Shown piece after piece: positions 17,782-25,071 of a stretch of 64,000 nucleotides of DNA. Origin of the DNA: Burkholderiales bacterium (lineage in GTDB: Bacteria; Pseudomonadota; Gammaproteobacteria; Burkholderiales; Burkholderiaceae_C); contig JACRAY010000026.1 in the NCBI GenBank assembly GCA_016213325.1, positions 186,001 to 250,000 on the forward strand, in the 5' to 3' direction. Made by a program: the position numbers and the translations under genes. The notes beneath the pieces are model-generated. The model worked only from the letters and a program-made list of their open reading frames with translations. It had not been told where the DNA came from and searched no databases. The first letter of the stretch is position 1. Every line of letters starts with the position of its first letter.

Positions 17782-18558
17782 ATGACCCGCATTGCGTTCA
17801 TCACGGGCGCATCCGGCGGCATCGGGCAGGCACTGGCCTGGCGCTACCACCAGGCGGGCTGGCGGCTCGCGCTGGTGGCACGGCGCACTGTGGAAATCGA
17901 AAGCTGGGCGCAGTCGCAGGGCCTGAAGGCCGCGGACTATGCCGTGTTCGGCGCCGACGTGGCCGACCCCGACAGCATCATCGGCGCCGGCCAGTCCTGC
18001 ATCGCTTCGATGGGCCTGCCCGAGGCAGTGATCGCCAGCGCCGGCATCAGCATCGGCATGGACACGTCTGTGCGCGAGGACATCGACGTGATGGCGCGCA
18101 CCTTCGCCGTCAACAACGTCGGCATGGCGGCGACCTTCCAGCCCTTCGTGCAGGGCATGGTGCAGCGCGGCTCGGGCCGGCTGGTGGGCATCGCCAGCGT
18201 CGCCGGCATTCGCGGGCTGCCGGGGCACGGCGCCTACTGCGCCAGCAAGGCGGGCGTCATCAGCTACTGCGAAAGCCTGCGCGGCGAGTTGCGCGGCACC
18301 GGCGTGAAGGTGGTGACGATAGGCCCGGGCTACGTCGCCACGCCCCTGACGCAGAAGAACCGGTACTCGATGCCGTTCCTGATGCCGGCCGACAAGTTTG
18401 CCGATGCCGCCTTTCGCGCGATCGACAGCGGCGTGAGCTACCGCGTGATCCCGTGGCAGATGGGCGTGGTGGCCAAGCTGCTGCGCGTGCTGCCCGATTC
18501 GCTCTACGACAGGCTGCTGGCCGGCCGGCCCCGCAAGCACCGGCAGGGCGAGCGGTAA
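17782..18558 (+). CDS. SDR family NAD(P)-dependent oxidoreductase
   Basis: Classical short-chain dehydrogenase of 258 residues. TGASGGIGQALA cofactor motif at ~8-20, NNVGMA near residue 113, catalytic Ser in IASVAGIRG and the YCASK motif (Tyr-x-x-x-Lys) near 153-157. ARRTVE after strand 2 (basic residues) suggests NADPH. The substrate is unknown. It occupies the place where lptA is found in other kdsD-kdsC-lptC clusters. Confidence 0.9.
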   Translation: MTRIAFITGASGGIGQALAWRYHQAGWRLALVARRTVEIESWAQSQGLKAADYAVFGADVADPDSIIGAGQSCIASMGLPEAVIASAGISIGMDTSVREDIDVMARTFAVNNVGMAATFQPFVQGMVQRGSGRLVGIASVAGIRGLPGHGAYCASKAGVISYCESLRGELRGTGVKVVTIGPGYVATPLTQKNRYSMPFLMPADKFADAAFRAIDSGVSYRVIPWQMGVVAKLLRVLPDSLYDRLLAGRPRKHRQGER

Positions 18559-18562
18559 TGCA

Positions 18563-18584
18563 AAGGGCTCCCGCAGGAGCCCTT
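18563..18584. terminator. Bidirectional hairpin between SDR and RRM gene 1
   Basis: AAGGGCTCC-CGCA-GGAGCCCTT, a perfect 9-base stem with a 4-base loop, between convergent genes. No long T run follows on either strand, so efficiency is uncertain. Confidence 0.6.
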
Positions 18585-18604
18585 GTGCCTGGAAGCGAAG
18601 CGCT

Positions 18605-19108
18605 TCAGTAGCTGTTGCTGCCGCCGCCGCCACCGCCGCGGTTGCCGCCGCGCGGGCCGGCGCCATACGGGCTGCGGAACCCGCCGTCCTGGCCGCCGCG
18701 GCCGCGGTCACCGCCGCCGCCGCCACCACCACCGTAGCCGCCACGGCCGCGGTCACCGCCGCCGCCGCCGCCACCACCATAGCCGCCGCCACCACCGCCA
18801 CCGTAGCCACCGCCACCGCCACCGCCGTAGCCGCCGCCCCCGCCGGTACGCGGTCGGCTTTCCATCGGGCGCGCCTCGTTCACGACGATGCTGCGGCCGC
18901 CCATGGGCTGGCCGTTCATGCCGTTGATGGCTGCCTGCGCTTCGGCATCGCTTCCCATCTCCACGAAGCCGAAGCCCTTGGAGCGGCCGGTCTCGCGCTC
19001 CATCATGACCTTGGCACTGGTCACCGAGCCGAACTGGCTGAACGCCTGCTCCAGGTCGCTGTCGCGCATCTGGTACGGCAGGTTGCCGACGTAGAGTTTG
19101 TTGCCCAT
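18605..19108 (-). CDS. RRM glycine-rich RNA-binding protein (paralogue 1)
   Basis: 167 residues. One RNA-recognition motif covers ~4-80 with RNP2 LYVGNL and RNP1 KGFGFVEM, followed by an Arg/Gly/Tyr-rich tail of (GGGYGGGGG)-type repeats interrupted by GGDRGRGG. This is the bacterial Rbp type, comparable to cyanobacterial cold-inducible Rbp proteins and plant GRPs; an RNA-chaperone role is inferred. Its leader can fold a hairpin over the SD, and the same arrangement precedes its paralogue at 19351-19743. Confidence 0.93.
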   Translation of the reverse strand: MGNKLYVGNLPYQMRDSDLEQAFSQFGSVTSAKVMMERETGRSKGFGFVEMGSDAEAQAAINGMNGQPMGGRSIVVNEARPMESRPRTGGGGGYGGGGGGGYGGGGGGGYGGGGGGGGDRGRGGYGGGGGGGGDRGRGGQDGGFRSPYGAGPRGGNRGGGGGGSNSY

Positions 19109-19155
19109 GTAGCGGGACTCCTAGAAACGATGAACCTCTGCGATGGAGAGTCCCG
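19109..19155 (-). promoter_or_regulatory. SD-masking leader hairpin of RRM gene 1
   Basis: On the transcribed strand the leader contains CGGGACTC (19148-19155) and its complement GAGTCCCG (19113-19120), an 8-base perfect stem with a 27-base loop. The SD AGGAG (19118-19122) overlaps the 3' arm. The start codon follows 9 bases later. A matching structure precedes the paralogue. Temperature- or protein-responsive translation control is a plausible reading. Confidence 0.55.
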
Positions 19156-19323
19156 ATAACGCTGATCGGCCGGAAAGCGAAGCGAAAGAAGACCTGGACA
19201 CCGCGACCACGCGTGGTACTGCCCTTGCCCACGCAGGGCCATTATGAAGCAGATACCCGCGGGCTGGGCAAGCCTCCACCTTGGGTACGCCTGCTGGGAA
19301 ACCCTCAGCGCAGCCCCATGAAG

Positions 19324-19343
19324 AAAGGGCCCGTAGGCCCTTT
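19324..19343. terminator. Hairpin downstream of RRM gene 2
   Basis: AAAGGGCC-CGTA-GGCCCTTT, an 8-base perfect stem with a 4-base loop, located 7 bases after the stop codon of RRM gene 2. Its design closely parallels the hairpin after RRM gene 1. No extended T run. Confidence 0.55.
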
Positions 19344-19350
19344 GTAGTGA

Positions 19351-19743
19351 TTAGTAGCTGTTGCGTCCGCCACCGTAGCCGCCACGGCCACCGCCGCCGC
19401 CGCCGCCGTAGCCGCCACCACCGCCGCCGCCGTAACCACCGCCGCCGCCACCACCGTAGCCGCCACCGCCACCGCCACCGGTGCGCGGGCGCGACTCCAT
19501 CGGGCGCGCTTCGTTGACCACGAGGGCGCGGCCTCCGTGCTGCTGGCCGTTCATGCCGCGGACGGCGGCTTGTGCCTCGGCCTCGGTGGCCATTTCGACA
19601 AAGCCGAAGCCTTTGGAGCGGCCGGTATCGCGTTCCATCATGACGCGCGCGCTCGTGACGGTGCCGAACTGGCTGAACGCCTGCTGCATGTCTTCGTCAC
19701 GGAAGGAATAGGGCAGGTTGCCCACGTAAAGTTTGTTGCCCAC
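19351..19743 (-). CDS. RRM glycine-rich RNA-binding protein (paralogue 2)
   Basis: 130 residues from a GTG start. RRM with LYVGNL (RNP2) and SKGFGFVEM (RNP1) in the first ~80 residues, then a shorter glycine/tyrosine tail ending GRGGYGGGRNSY. Within the RRM it closely resembles paralogue 1. It lies upstream of paralogue 1 in the same direction with a ~240-base gap that holds a terminator hairpin and the leader of gene 1, so each is probably its own transcript. Confidence 0.92.
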   Translation of the reverse strand: MGNKLYVGNLPYSFRDEDMQQAFSQFGTVTSARVMMERDTGRSKGFGFVEMATEAEAQAAVRGMNGQQHGGRALVVNEARPMESRPRTGGGGGGGYGGGGGGGYGGGGGGGYGGGGGGGRGGYGGGRNSY

Positions 19744-19790
19744 GAAAAGGGACTCCTGGAGAAAAAAACGCCAACTGAGCGATGGAGTCC
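19744..19790 (-). promoter_or_regulatory. SD-masking leader hairpin of RRM gene 2
   Basis: GGACTCC on the minus strand (19784-19790) can pair with GGAGTCC (19750-19756), a 7-base stem with a 27-base loop. The SD AGGAG (19753-19757) lies in the 3' arm. Loop size, arm sequence and flanking CCATCGC match the leader of paralogue 1, although the loop sequences differ. Confidence 0.55.
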
Positions 19791-19866
19791 GCTAACGCAA
19801 CACTGCAACCACGCGAAACCGACAATCACCCAAACCTGCGGGCCGCCTGAGGCGTCCGCTCGCCCA

Positions 19867-20070
19867 TTATGCGTTATCTCGGGTGGAATAGTTACGCCAG
19901 GCACGCAAACCGTTGCGCATCGTCAGCAATTGGCGCTCGAAAACCGGGCAGGCCCGGCAGGCGGCCAGATGGAATCGCAGGGCGATCCGCTCGACGATGG
20001 GCAGGGACCGGTCTTCCCGGGCTACGAGCAGCGCGGTGACTTGCTTGCAGGTGCGGCGCATGAGCTTCAT
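19867..20070 (-). CDS. Zinc-finger anti-sigma-type small protein (zf-HC2)
   Basis: 67 residues from an ATG that overlaps the sigma-factor stop (ATGA). It carries an early Cys (residue 7) and the ZAS signature His-x3-Cys-x2-Cys (HLAACRAC) near residue 38. This zinc site is used by small anti-sigma factors. There is no membrane segment, so if it is an anti-sigma factor it is a soluble, possibly redox-sensing one. Overlap with the sigma gene supports partnership. Confidence 0.75.
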   Translation of the reverse strand: MKLMRRTCKQVTALLVAREDRSLPIVERIALRFHLAACRACPVFERQLLTMRNGLRAWRNYSTRDNA

Positions 20071-20636
20071 AGCATGGTGGGTCGGCTTCCGAACCAGTTG
20101 AGTTCCAGGCATTCGCGCAGCCGCAGGCGGGCGCGGTGCAGCTGGACGTAGAGATTGGTCGGCGTGAGCGCCAACTCCTTACAGATCTCGTCGCTGGAGA
20201 GCTCCAGCCATTCACGCATCAGGAAGATGCGGCCCATGGCGGCGGGCAGCTTCTCGGTGCAGGCTTCCAGCACCAGGAAGAACTGGCGCGACTCCAGCTC
20301 CTGGTGCGGGTCGCCCCAGTCGGCCGGCCTTTCGGCGAAGTGCCCGTCGGCGCGGAAGGCAAGCTCTTCCAGTTCCTCGCTGCCGTCGCCGCCGTCGGCG
20401 TCCAGCATCACCTCGCGCTTGCGCTGCCGCAGGATGTCGATGATCTTGTGCTTGAGGATGCCCACCAGCCAGGTCTTCAGCTGGCTGCGGTTGCCGAACG
20501 ACTGCGGCTTGGCCAGCGCGGCCAGCAGCGTGTCGGACACAGCGTCTTCGGCCCACGCCTCGTTGCGCAGCTGCAGCCGGGCGAAGCGCAGCAGGTAGGC
20601 GCGGTGTTCGGGCAGCTGGTCGGCAATGGAGGGCAT
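20067..20636 (-). CDS. ECF-type RNA polymerase sigma factor
   Basis: 189 residues. Sigma region 2 at ~10-75 (YLLRFARLQLRNEAWAEDAVSDTLLAAL, then LKTWLVGILKHKIIDILRQ) and region 4 at ~125-180 (LPAAMGRIFLMREWLELSSDEICKELALTPTNLYVQLHRAR). An acidic linker of ~45 residues separates them. It starts only 12 bases after the amtB stop, leaving no room for a separate promoter except inside amtB, and overlaps the zinc-finger gene downstream. Target regulon unknown. Confidence 0.9.
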   Translation of the reverse strand: MPSIADQLPEHRAYLLRFARLQLRNEAWAEDAVSDTLLAALAKPQSFGNRSQLKTWLVGILKHKIIDILRQRKREVMLDADGGDGSEELEELAFRADGHFAERPADWGDPHQELESRQFFLVLEACTEKLPAAMGRIFLMREWLELSSDEICKELALTPTNLYVQLHRARLRLRECLELNWFGSRPTML

Positions 20637-20648
20637 GGGCCCGTATTG

Positions 20649-21851
20649 TCACCAATTCGCTTCGCGCTCTGGCGTCGAGCCGATCTTGTGGATGGCCAGG
20701 TCGGCGCCTTCGGACTCCTGCTCGGGCGTCAGGCGCAGGCCCATCAGGGCCTTGAGCACCCCGTAAACCACGAAGCCGGCGGCCAGCGCCCACAGCACGC
20801 CCAGCGCCGTGCCGAGGAGCTGCGCGCCGAAGTTCACGCCGCCCAGCCCGCCCAGCGCCTTGGTGCCGAAGATGCCCGCGGCGAGCCCGCCCCACAGGCC
20901 GCACAGGCCATGCAGCGGCCAGACGCCCAGCACGTCGTCGATCTTCCAGCGGTTCTGCGTCAGGGTGAACATGAACACGAAGGTGGCACCGGCCACCCCG
21001 CCGGTCACGAGTGCGCCCAGCGGGTGCATCAGGTCGGAGCCCGCGCACACGGCGACCAGCCCGGCCAGCGGGCCGTTGTGCACGAAGCCCGGGTCGTTGC
21101 GGCCGATCACGGTGGCGGCCAGCGTGCCGCCCACCATCGCCATCAGCGAATTGACGGCGACCAGGCCCGAGATCTTGTCCACCGTCTGGGCGCTCATCAC
21201 ATTGAAGCCGAACCAGCCCACCGTGAGGATCCATGCGCCCAGCGCCAGGAACGGGATCGACGACGGCGGGTGGGCCGACATCGCACCGTCGCGCCGGTAG
21301 CGGTTGCTGCGCGCGCCCAGCAGGACGACCGCGGGCAAGGCCAGCCAGCCGCCCACTGCGTGCACGACGATGGAGCCCGCGAAGTCGTGAAACTCGTCGC
21401 CGGTGAGCGACTTGACCCAGGCCTGCACGCCGAACGCCTGGTTCCAGGCGATGCCTTCGAACAAGGGGTACACCACGCCGACGATCACCGCGGTGGCGAT
21501 CAGCTGCGGGCCGAAGCGCGCGCGCTCGGCGATGCCGCCCGAGATGATCGCGGGCACGGCCGCGGCGAAGGTGAGCAGGAAGAAGAACTTGACCAGCTCG
21601 TAGCCGTTCTTCGCCGCCAGCGTTTCGGCGCCGGTGAAGAAGCTGGTGCCGTAGGCCACGCCATAGCCCACGGCGAAGTAGGCGACGGTGGACACCGAGA
21701 AGTCCACGAGGATCTTCACCAGCGCGTTCACCTGGTTCTTCTTGCGGACCGTGCCCAGCTCGAGGAAGGCGAATCCCGAGTGCATCGCCAGGACCATGAT
21801 GGCCCCGAGCAGGATGAAAAGGGCGTCGGAGCCCTGTTTGAGTGCGTCCAA
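20649..21851 (-). CDS. amtB: Ammonium transporter AmtB
   Basis: Trimeric inner-membrane ammonium channel. 400 residues from a TTG at 21851, preceded by AGGAG with a 6-base spacer. An ATG 30 codons further up is rejected because a sigma-54-type promoter lies between. Eleven membrane segments are expected. The twin-His pore is present (IVVHAVGG and WPLHGLCGLWGG), as is the periplasmic-site Asp in FHDFAGS. glnK, its usual partner, is not adjacent. Instead an ECF sigma gene follows after 12 bases. The expressed chain starts directly near TM1, with no obvious cleavable signal. Confidence 0.93.
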   Translation of the reverse strand: MDALKQGSDALFILLGAIMVLAMHSGFAFLELGTVRKKNQVNALVKILVDFSVSTVAYFAVGYGVAYGTSFFTGAETLAAKNGYELVKFFFLLTFAAAVPAIISGGIAERARFGPQLIATAVIVGVVYPLFEGIAWNQAFGVQAWVKSLTGDEFHDFAGSIVVHAVGGWLALPAVVLLGARSNRYRRDGAMSAHPPSSIPFLALGAWILTVGWFGFNVMSAQTVDKISGLVAVNSLMAMVGGTLAATVIGRNDPGFVHNGPLAGLVAVCAGSDLMHPLGALVTGGVAGATFVFMFTLTQNRWKIDDVLGVWPLHGLCGLWGGLAAGIFGTKALGGLGGVNFGAQLLGTALGVLWALAAGFVVYGVLKALMGLRLTPEQESEGADLAIHKIGSTPEREANW

Positions 21852-21924
21852 TGTCTTCTCCTGGGGATGATTTGCTTTGTCTTGGTGCGTTTTGTGGCTC
21901 TGATGGCCTTGCGCACCAAAAGGA

Positions 21925-21940
21925 AGCAAAAACTGCGCCA
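21925..21940 (-). promoter_or_regulatory. Candidate sigma-54 (-24/-12) promoter of amtB
   Basis: On the minus strand TGGCGC-AGTTT-TTGCT fits TGGCAC-N5-TTGCW with GG and GC exactly 10 bases apart. It ends about 75 bases before the amtB start codon. Sigma-54 control of amtB by nitrogen status is well established in proteobacteria. An inverted pair GGTGCG/CGCACC lies just downstream. Confidence 0.6.
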
Positions 21941-21991
21941 CGGCCGTGCGCTGCCAGCTGCCCGACAGTTTCGCTGGCTACGATCCTTGCA

Positions 21992-22552
21992 ATGGAAGCA
22001 TTCCTGGTCTCCACCGGCCTGGTGACATTGGCCGAGATGGGAGACAAAACCCAGCTGCTGTCGCTGGTGCTGGCTGCGCGGTTTCGCAGGCCCTGGCCCA
22101 TCGTGTGGGGCATCCTGGTGGCCACCACCCTCAACCATGCACTGGCCGGTGCGCTGGGCACTGTCGTCACCGATTGGCTAGGCCCGCAACTGCTGCGGTG
22201 GATCCTGGCCGGGTCCTTCGTCGCCATGGCGGTGTGGATGCTCATCCCGGACCGCATCGACGAGGGCGAAGTGGCCCGCGCGGGCCCGCGCTTCGGCGTG
22301 TTCGGCACGACACTGGTCGCCTTCTTCATCGCCGAGATGGGCGACAAGACGCAGGTGGCCACGGTGATGCTGGCCGCCCAGTACGGCCAGTGGGCCACCG
22401 TGGTGGCTGGCACCACCCTGGGCATGATGCTGGCCAACGTGCCGGTGGTGTGGTTCGGCGACCGCATCACGCGCAAGGTGCCGATACGGGCGGTGCACGT
22501 CGTCAGTGCGGTGATCTTCCTGGGCCTCGGAGCGGCCGCCCTACAGTGGTGA
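21992..22552 (+). CDS. TMEM165/GDT1 family (UPF0016) cation transporter
   Basis: 186 residues from the ATG at 21992. Two repeats, each with the family signature Glu-x-Gly-Asp-Lys-Thr (AEMGDKTQLL at ~15 and AEMGDKTQVA at ~110), and six predicted membrane helices. Bacterial members such as MneA export Mn2+; eukaryotic members transport Mn2+/Ca2+. I do not see a yybP-ykoY manganese riboswitch upstream. It is divergent from amtB with 140 bases between. Confidence 0.88.
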   Translation: MEAFLVSTGLVTLAEMGDKTQLLSLVLAARFRRPWPIVWGILVATTLNHALAGALGTVVTDWLGPQLLRWILAGSFVAMAVWMLIPDRIDEGEVARAGPRFGVFGTTLVAFFIAEMGDKTQVATVMLAAQYGQWATVVAGTTLGMMLANVPVVWFGDRITRKVPIRAVHVVSAVIFLGLGAAALQW

Positions 22553-22618
22553 CGATTGTTACCGCGGCGTCACGCACACCCGCCCTAGACTGGCTGGGCA
22601 GTTCTTGAAAGGAAGACC

Positions 22619-23134
22619 ATGCCCGGTATGCCCGATTCCGTCGCGGAACACCTCGCCGCCCTTGGCGTGACGGTGCCGCAAGCCCGCGACTTCGTCCTCG
22701 CCCACCTCGACAACCCCCACTTCATTGCCGAGGTAGCCACCGGCAACGGCATCACGCACGACGAGCTCGCGCAGATCGTCGGCGGCGAAGTGACGGGCCT
22801 GGAGGTCGCCGCCTTCTTCGCGCAGCACGATATCGACACCAGCGAGCTGGAGGAAGTCGAAGCCACCGACACCCTCGACGACGCGACCGCGCTGAAGCTC
22901 GCCGAGCTGGGTGTCACCCGCGAGGAAGTGCGCTCGTTCCTGTTCGCGAAGTTCGACGAGTTGCACGCCGTGGTCGACCTGGCCCGTGAGAACGGGGTCG
23001 ATGGCCAGATGATCGCCGACATCATGGGCCACGGCGCCATCGGCCAGCAGGTCGCCGCCATCGTGCGCGGCGCCATCGAGGAAGAACCGGCCCCCGAAGC
23101 GATGCTCGTGGGCCAGCCGTCGCCGCAGGAGTAG
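22619..23134 (+). CDS. Hypothetical acidic protein with internal duplication
   Basis: 171 residues, strongly acidic, no signal peptide or membrane segment. Two ~55-residue units align: residues 12-67 (LAALGVT...VAAFF) and 94-148 (LAELGVT...VAAIV). Each has a helix, a DFVLAHLD/SFLFAKFD motif and a GNGIT/ENGVD turn, which suggests a helical tandem domain. GAAAGGAAG precedes the ATG. I do not recognise the family. It is followed by the metX riboswitch leader. Confidence 0.6.
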   Translation: MPGMPDSVAEHLAALGVTVPQARDFVLAHLDNPHFIAEVATGNGITHDELAQIVGGEVTGLEVAAFFAQHDIDTSELEEVEATDTLDDATALKLAELGVTREEVRSFLFAKFDELHAVVDLARENGVDGQMIADIMGHGAIGQQVAAIVRGAIEEEPAPEAMLVGQPSPQE

Positions 23135-23166
23135 GCACACCGGCTCCTTGCTATACTTCTTCCACA

Positions 23167-23214
23167 GCGCCGATTTGCCTCGCTTGCGGGCGCTTAACAA
23201 ATTCAGCTAAAGAC
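23167..23214 (+). promoter_or_regulatory. SAM-II riboswitch of metX
   Basis: GCGCC (23167-23171) pairs with GGCGC (23189-23193) as P1. ATTTG (23173-23177) pairs with CAAAT (23198-23202), followed by AGCTAAAGA, forming the pseudoknot. This is the SAM-II pattern, including the invariant GCTAAA. The aptamer lies ~55 bases before metX, with TATACT at 23152-23157 as a possible -10. SAM would switch off synthesis of the methionine precursor. Confidence 0.85.
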
Positions 23215-23226
23215 CAGGACCGAAAG

Positions 23227-23258
23227 CCCGGCATCGTCTTTAGCGAGCCGGGTTTTTT
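23227..23258 (+). terminator. Riboswitch-controlled intrinsic terminator before metX
   Basis: CCCGGC (23227-23232) and GCCGGG (23247-23252) form a stem followed by six T residues. Its loop contains GTCTTTAG (23236-23243), perfectly complementary to CTAAAGAC (23207-23214) in the SAM-II aptamer. The two pairings are mutually exclusive in space, giving a simple antiterminator/terminator switch. Confidence 0.75.
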
Positions 23259-23269
23259 CTTGTCCTGAC

Positions 23270-24394
23270 ATGCTGATCGCCGAACCGAAGTCCATGCATT
23301 TCGCCGAGCCGCTGCCGCTGCAAAGCGGCGCCTCGGTGCGCGACTACACGCTGGCTTACGAGACCTACGGCCGGCTCAACGCCGACCGCAGCAACGCGGT
23401 GCTGGTGTGCCACGCGCTCAATGCCTCGCACCACGTGGCGGGCATCTATGCGGACAAGCCGGACAACGTGGGCTGGTGGGACACCATGATCGGCCCGGGC
23501 AAGCCCGTGGACACCGACCGCTTCTTCGTGATCGGCGTCAACAACCTCGGCTCGTGCTTCGGCTCCACCGGGCCCATGCACGCCAACCCCGACACCGGCC
23601 GCATCTACGGCAGCGACTTCCCGGTGGTGACGGTGGAAGACTGGGTCGATGCGCAGGCGCGCCTGCTCGACGGGCTGGGCATCGAGCGCCTGGCGGCGGT
23701 GATGGGCGGCAGCCTGGGCGGCATGCAGGCGCTGTCGTGGACGCTGCGCTACCCGCAGCGCGTGCGCCACGCGATCACGGTCGCAACCGCGCCCAACCTG
23801 AACGCCGAGAACATCGCGTTCAACGAAGTCGCGCGGCGTGCCATCACCACCGACCCCGACTTCCACGGCGGCCACTTCTACGAGCACAACGCCGTGCCCA
23901 AGCGGGGCTTGCGCATCGCCCGCATGATCGGCCACATCACGTACCTGTCGGACGACGTGATGAACGAGAAGTTCGGCCGCCAGCTGCGCGAAGGGCTGGA
24001 GCTGAAGTACAGCACGCAGGACATCGAGTTCCAGATCGAAAGCTACCTGCGCTACCAGGGCGACAAGTTCAGCGAGTACTTCGACGCCAACACCTACCTG
24101 CTGATCACGCGCGCGCTCGACTACTTCGACCCGGCGAAGCCGCACGAAGGCAACCTCACCAAGGCACTGGCCGCCGCCACCGCCAAGTTCCTGGTGGTGA
24201 GCTTCACCACCGACTGGCGCTTCTCGCCGGCGCGCAGCCGCGAGATCGTGAAGGCCCTGCTGGACAACCATCGCGACGTGAGCTACGCCGAGATCGCCGC
24301 GCCGCACGGGCACGACGCCTTCCTGCTGGAGGACGCGCGCTACCTGTCGGTGGTGCGGTCGTACTTCGAGCGGATCGCGAAGGAACCAGCATGA
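23270..24394 (+). CDS. metX: Homoserine O-acyltransferase MetX
   Basis: Activates homoserine for methionine synthesis. 374 residues, alpha/beta-hydrolase fold. Conserved [11 protein letters not shown], nucleophile elbow [10 protein letters not shown] (Ser near 146), DSDWLFP-like TDWRFSP, and His in [10 protein letters not shown]. Betaproteobacterial enzymes of this family may use succinyl- or acetyl-CoA, and sequence reading alone does not settle this. The stop overlaps the metW start (ATGA). A SAM-II riboswitch and terminator lie immediately upstream. Confidence 0.96.
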   Translation: MLIAEPKSMHFAEPLPLQSGASVRDYTLAYETYGRLNADRSNAVLVCHALNASHHVAGIYADKPDNVGWWDTMIGPGKPVDTDRFFVIGVNNLGSCFGSTGPMHANPDTGRIYGSDFPVVTVEDWVDAQARLLDGLGIERLAAVMGGSLGGMQALSWTLRYPQRVRHAITVATAPNLNAENIAFNEVARRAITTDPDFHGGHFYEHNAVPKRGLRIARMIGHITYLSDDVMNEKFGRQLREGLELKYSTQDIEFQIESYLRYQGDKFSEYFDANTYLLITRALDYFDPAKPHEGNLTKALAAATAKFLVVSFTTDWRFSPARSREIVKALLDNHRDVSYAEIAAPHGHDAFLLEDARYLSVVRSYFERIAKEPA

Positions 24395-24975
24395 GTGACA
24401 TCGCCACCATGCAATCCATCGCCCGCCTGGTGCCCCAGGGCTCGCGGGTGCTCGACCTCGGCTGCGGCGACGGCGCGCTGCTCGACTGGCTGCAGCGCGA
24501 GCGCGGCTGCACCGGCTACGGCATCGAGATAGCCGACGCCAACCTGCTCGCCTGCGTGAAGCGCGGCGTCAACGTGATCCAGCTGAACCTGGACGAGGGC
24601 CTGTCGATGTTCGACGACGACTCGTTCGACGTGGTGCTGCAGATCGACACGCTGCAGCACCTGCGCAACGCCGAGACCATGCTGCGCGAAACGGCGCGCG
24701 TGGGCCGCTTCGGTGTCGTCGCCTTCCCCAACTTCGCGCACTGGCCCAACCGCTTCGCCATCCTGCGCGGGCGCATGCCGGTCACCAAGCGCCTGCCCTA
24801 CCAGTGGTACGACACGCCCAATATCCGCGTGGGCACGTACAAGGACTTCGAGGTGCTGGCCACCAAGAACCGGCTCACGTTGCTGGACGCCTACGGCCTG
24901 CAGGAAGGCCGGGAGCGGCGGGTGCTGCCCAATCTCACCGCCGGCACCGCGGTCTTCAAGTTCCAGCGGGGTTGA
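24391..24975 (+). CDS. metW: Methionine biosynthesis protein MetW
   Basis: SAM-methyltransferase-fold protein that partners MetX in many proteobacteria. 194 residues from the ATG overlapping the metX stop. Motif I is [15 protein letters not shown] (about 21-35), then [14 protein letters not shown], and the MetW-typical [22 protein letters not shown] and [10 protein letters not shown]. Translational coupling with metX and the shared riboswitch fit a joint role. Catalytic activity is not established for the family. Confidence 0.96.
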   Translation: MSDIATMQSIARLVPQGSRVLDLGCGDGALLDWLQRERGCTGYGIEIADANLLACVKRGVNVIQLNLDEGLSMFDDDSFDVVLQIDTLQHLRNAETMLRETARVGRFGVVAFPNFAHWPNRFAILRGRMPVTKRLPYQWYDTPNIRVGTYKDFEVLATKNRLTLLDAYGLQEGRERRVLPNLTAGTAVFKFQRG

Positions 24976-24990
24976 GCTAATATCGGCGCT

Positions 24991-25040
24991 CCGGGAAACA
25001 CAGCCTCCCGGTCCTCTTTCAGGAAAGACGGTGTCCCGTC
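24991..25040 (+). promoter_or_regulatory. Structured leader of the chromate operon
   Basis: The 96-base gap before the ChrB-like gene contains two clean hairpins: CCGGGA-N9-TCCCGG (24991-25011) and GACGG-N4-CCGTC (25027-25040). No T run follows, so they are not simple terminators. A conserved chrB RNA motif has been reported upstream of chromate genes; whether this is a member needs a covariance search. Confidence 0.4.
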
Positions 25041-25071
25041 CAAGCGCTGGGTAACTCTCTGGAGTGATTCC

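Noticed and set aside
18614..18850. Dense GCC/ACC triplet repeats resembling a tandem repeat or CRISPR-like array
   Set aside because: They are the codons of the glycine/tyrosine-rich tail of the RRM protein, with no spacer-repeat structure.
21862..21991. A manganese (yybP-ykoY) riboswitch before the GDT1-family gene
   Set aside because: The conserved yybP-ykoY loop sequences were not found. The region is better explained by the amtB promoter on the other strand.
23227..23258. A simple terminator of the upstream 22619-23134 gene
   Set aside because: It is linked to the SAM-II aptamer by a perfect 8-base complement and lies directly before metX, so a riboswitch expression platform is the better reading.
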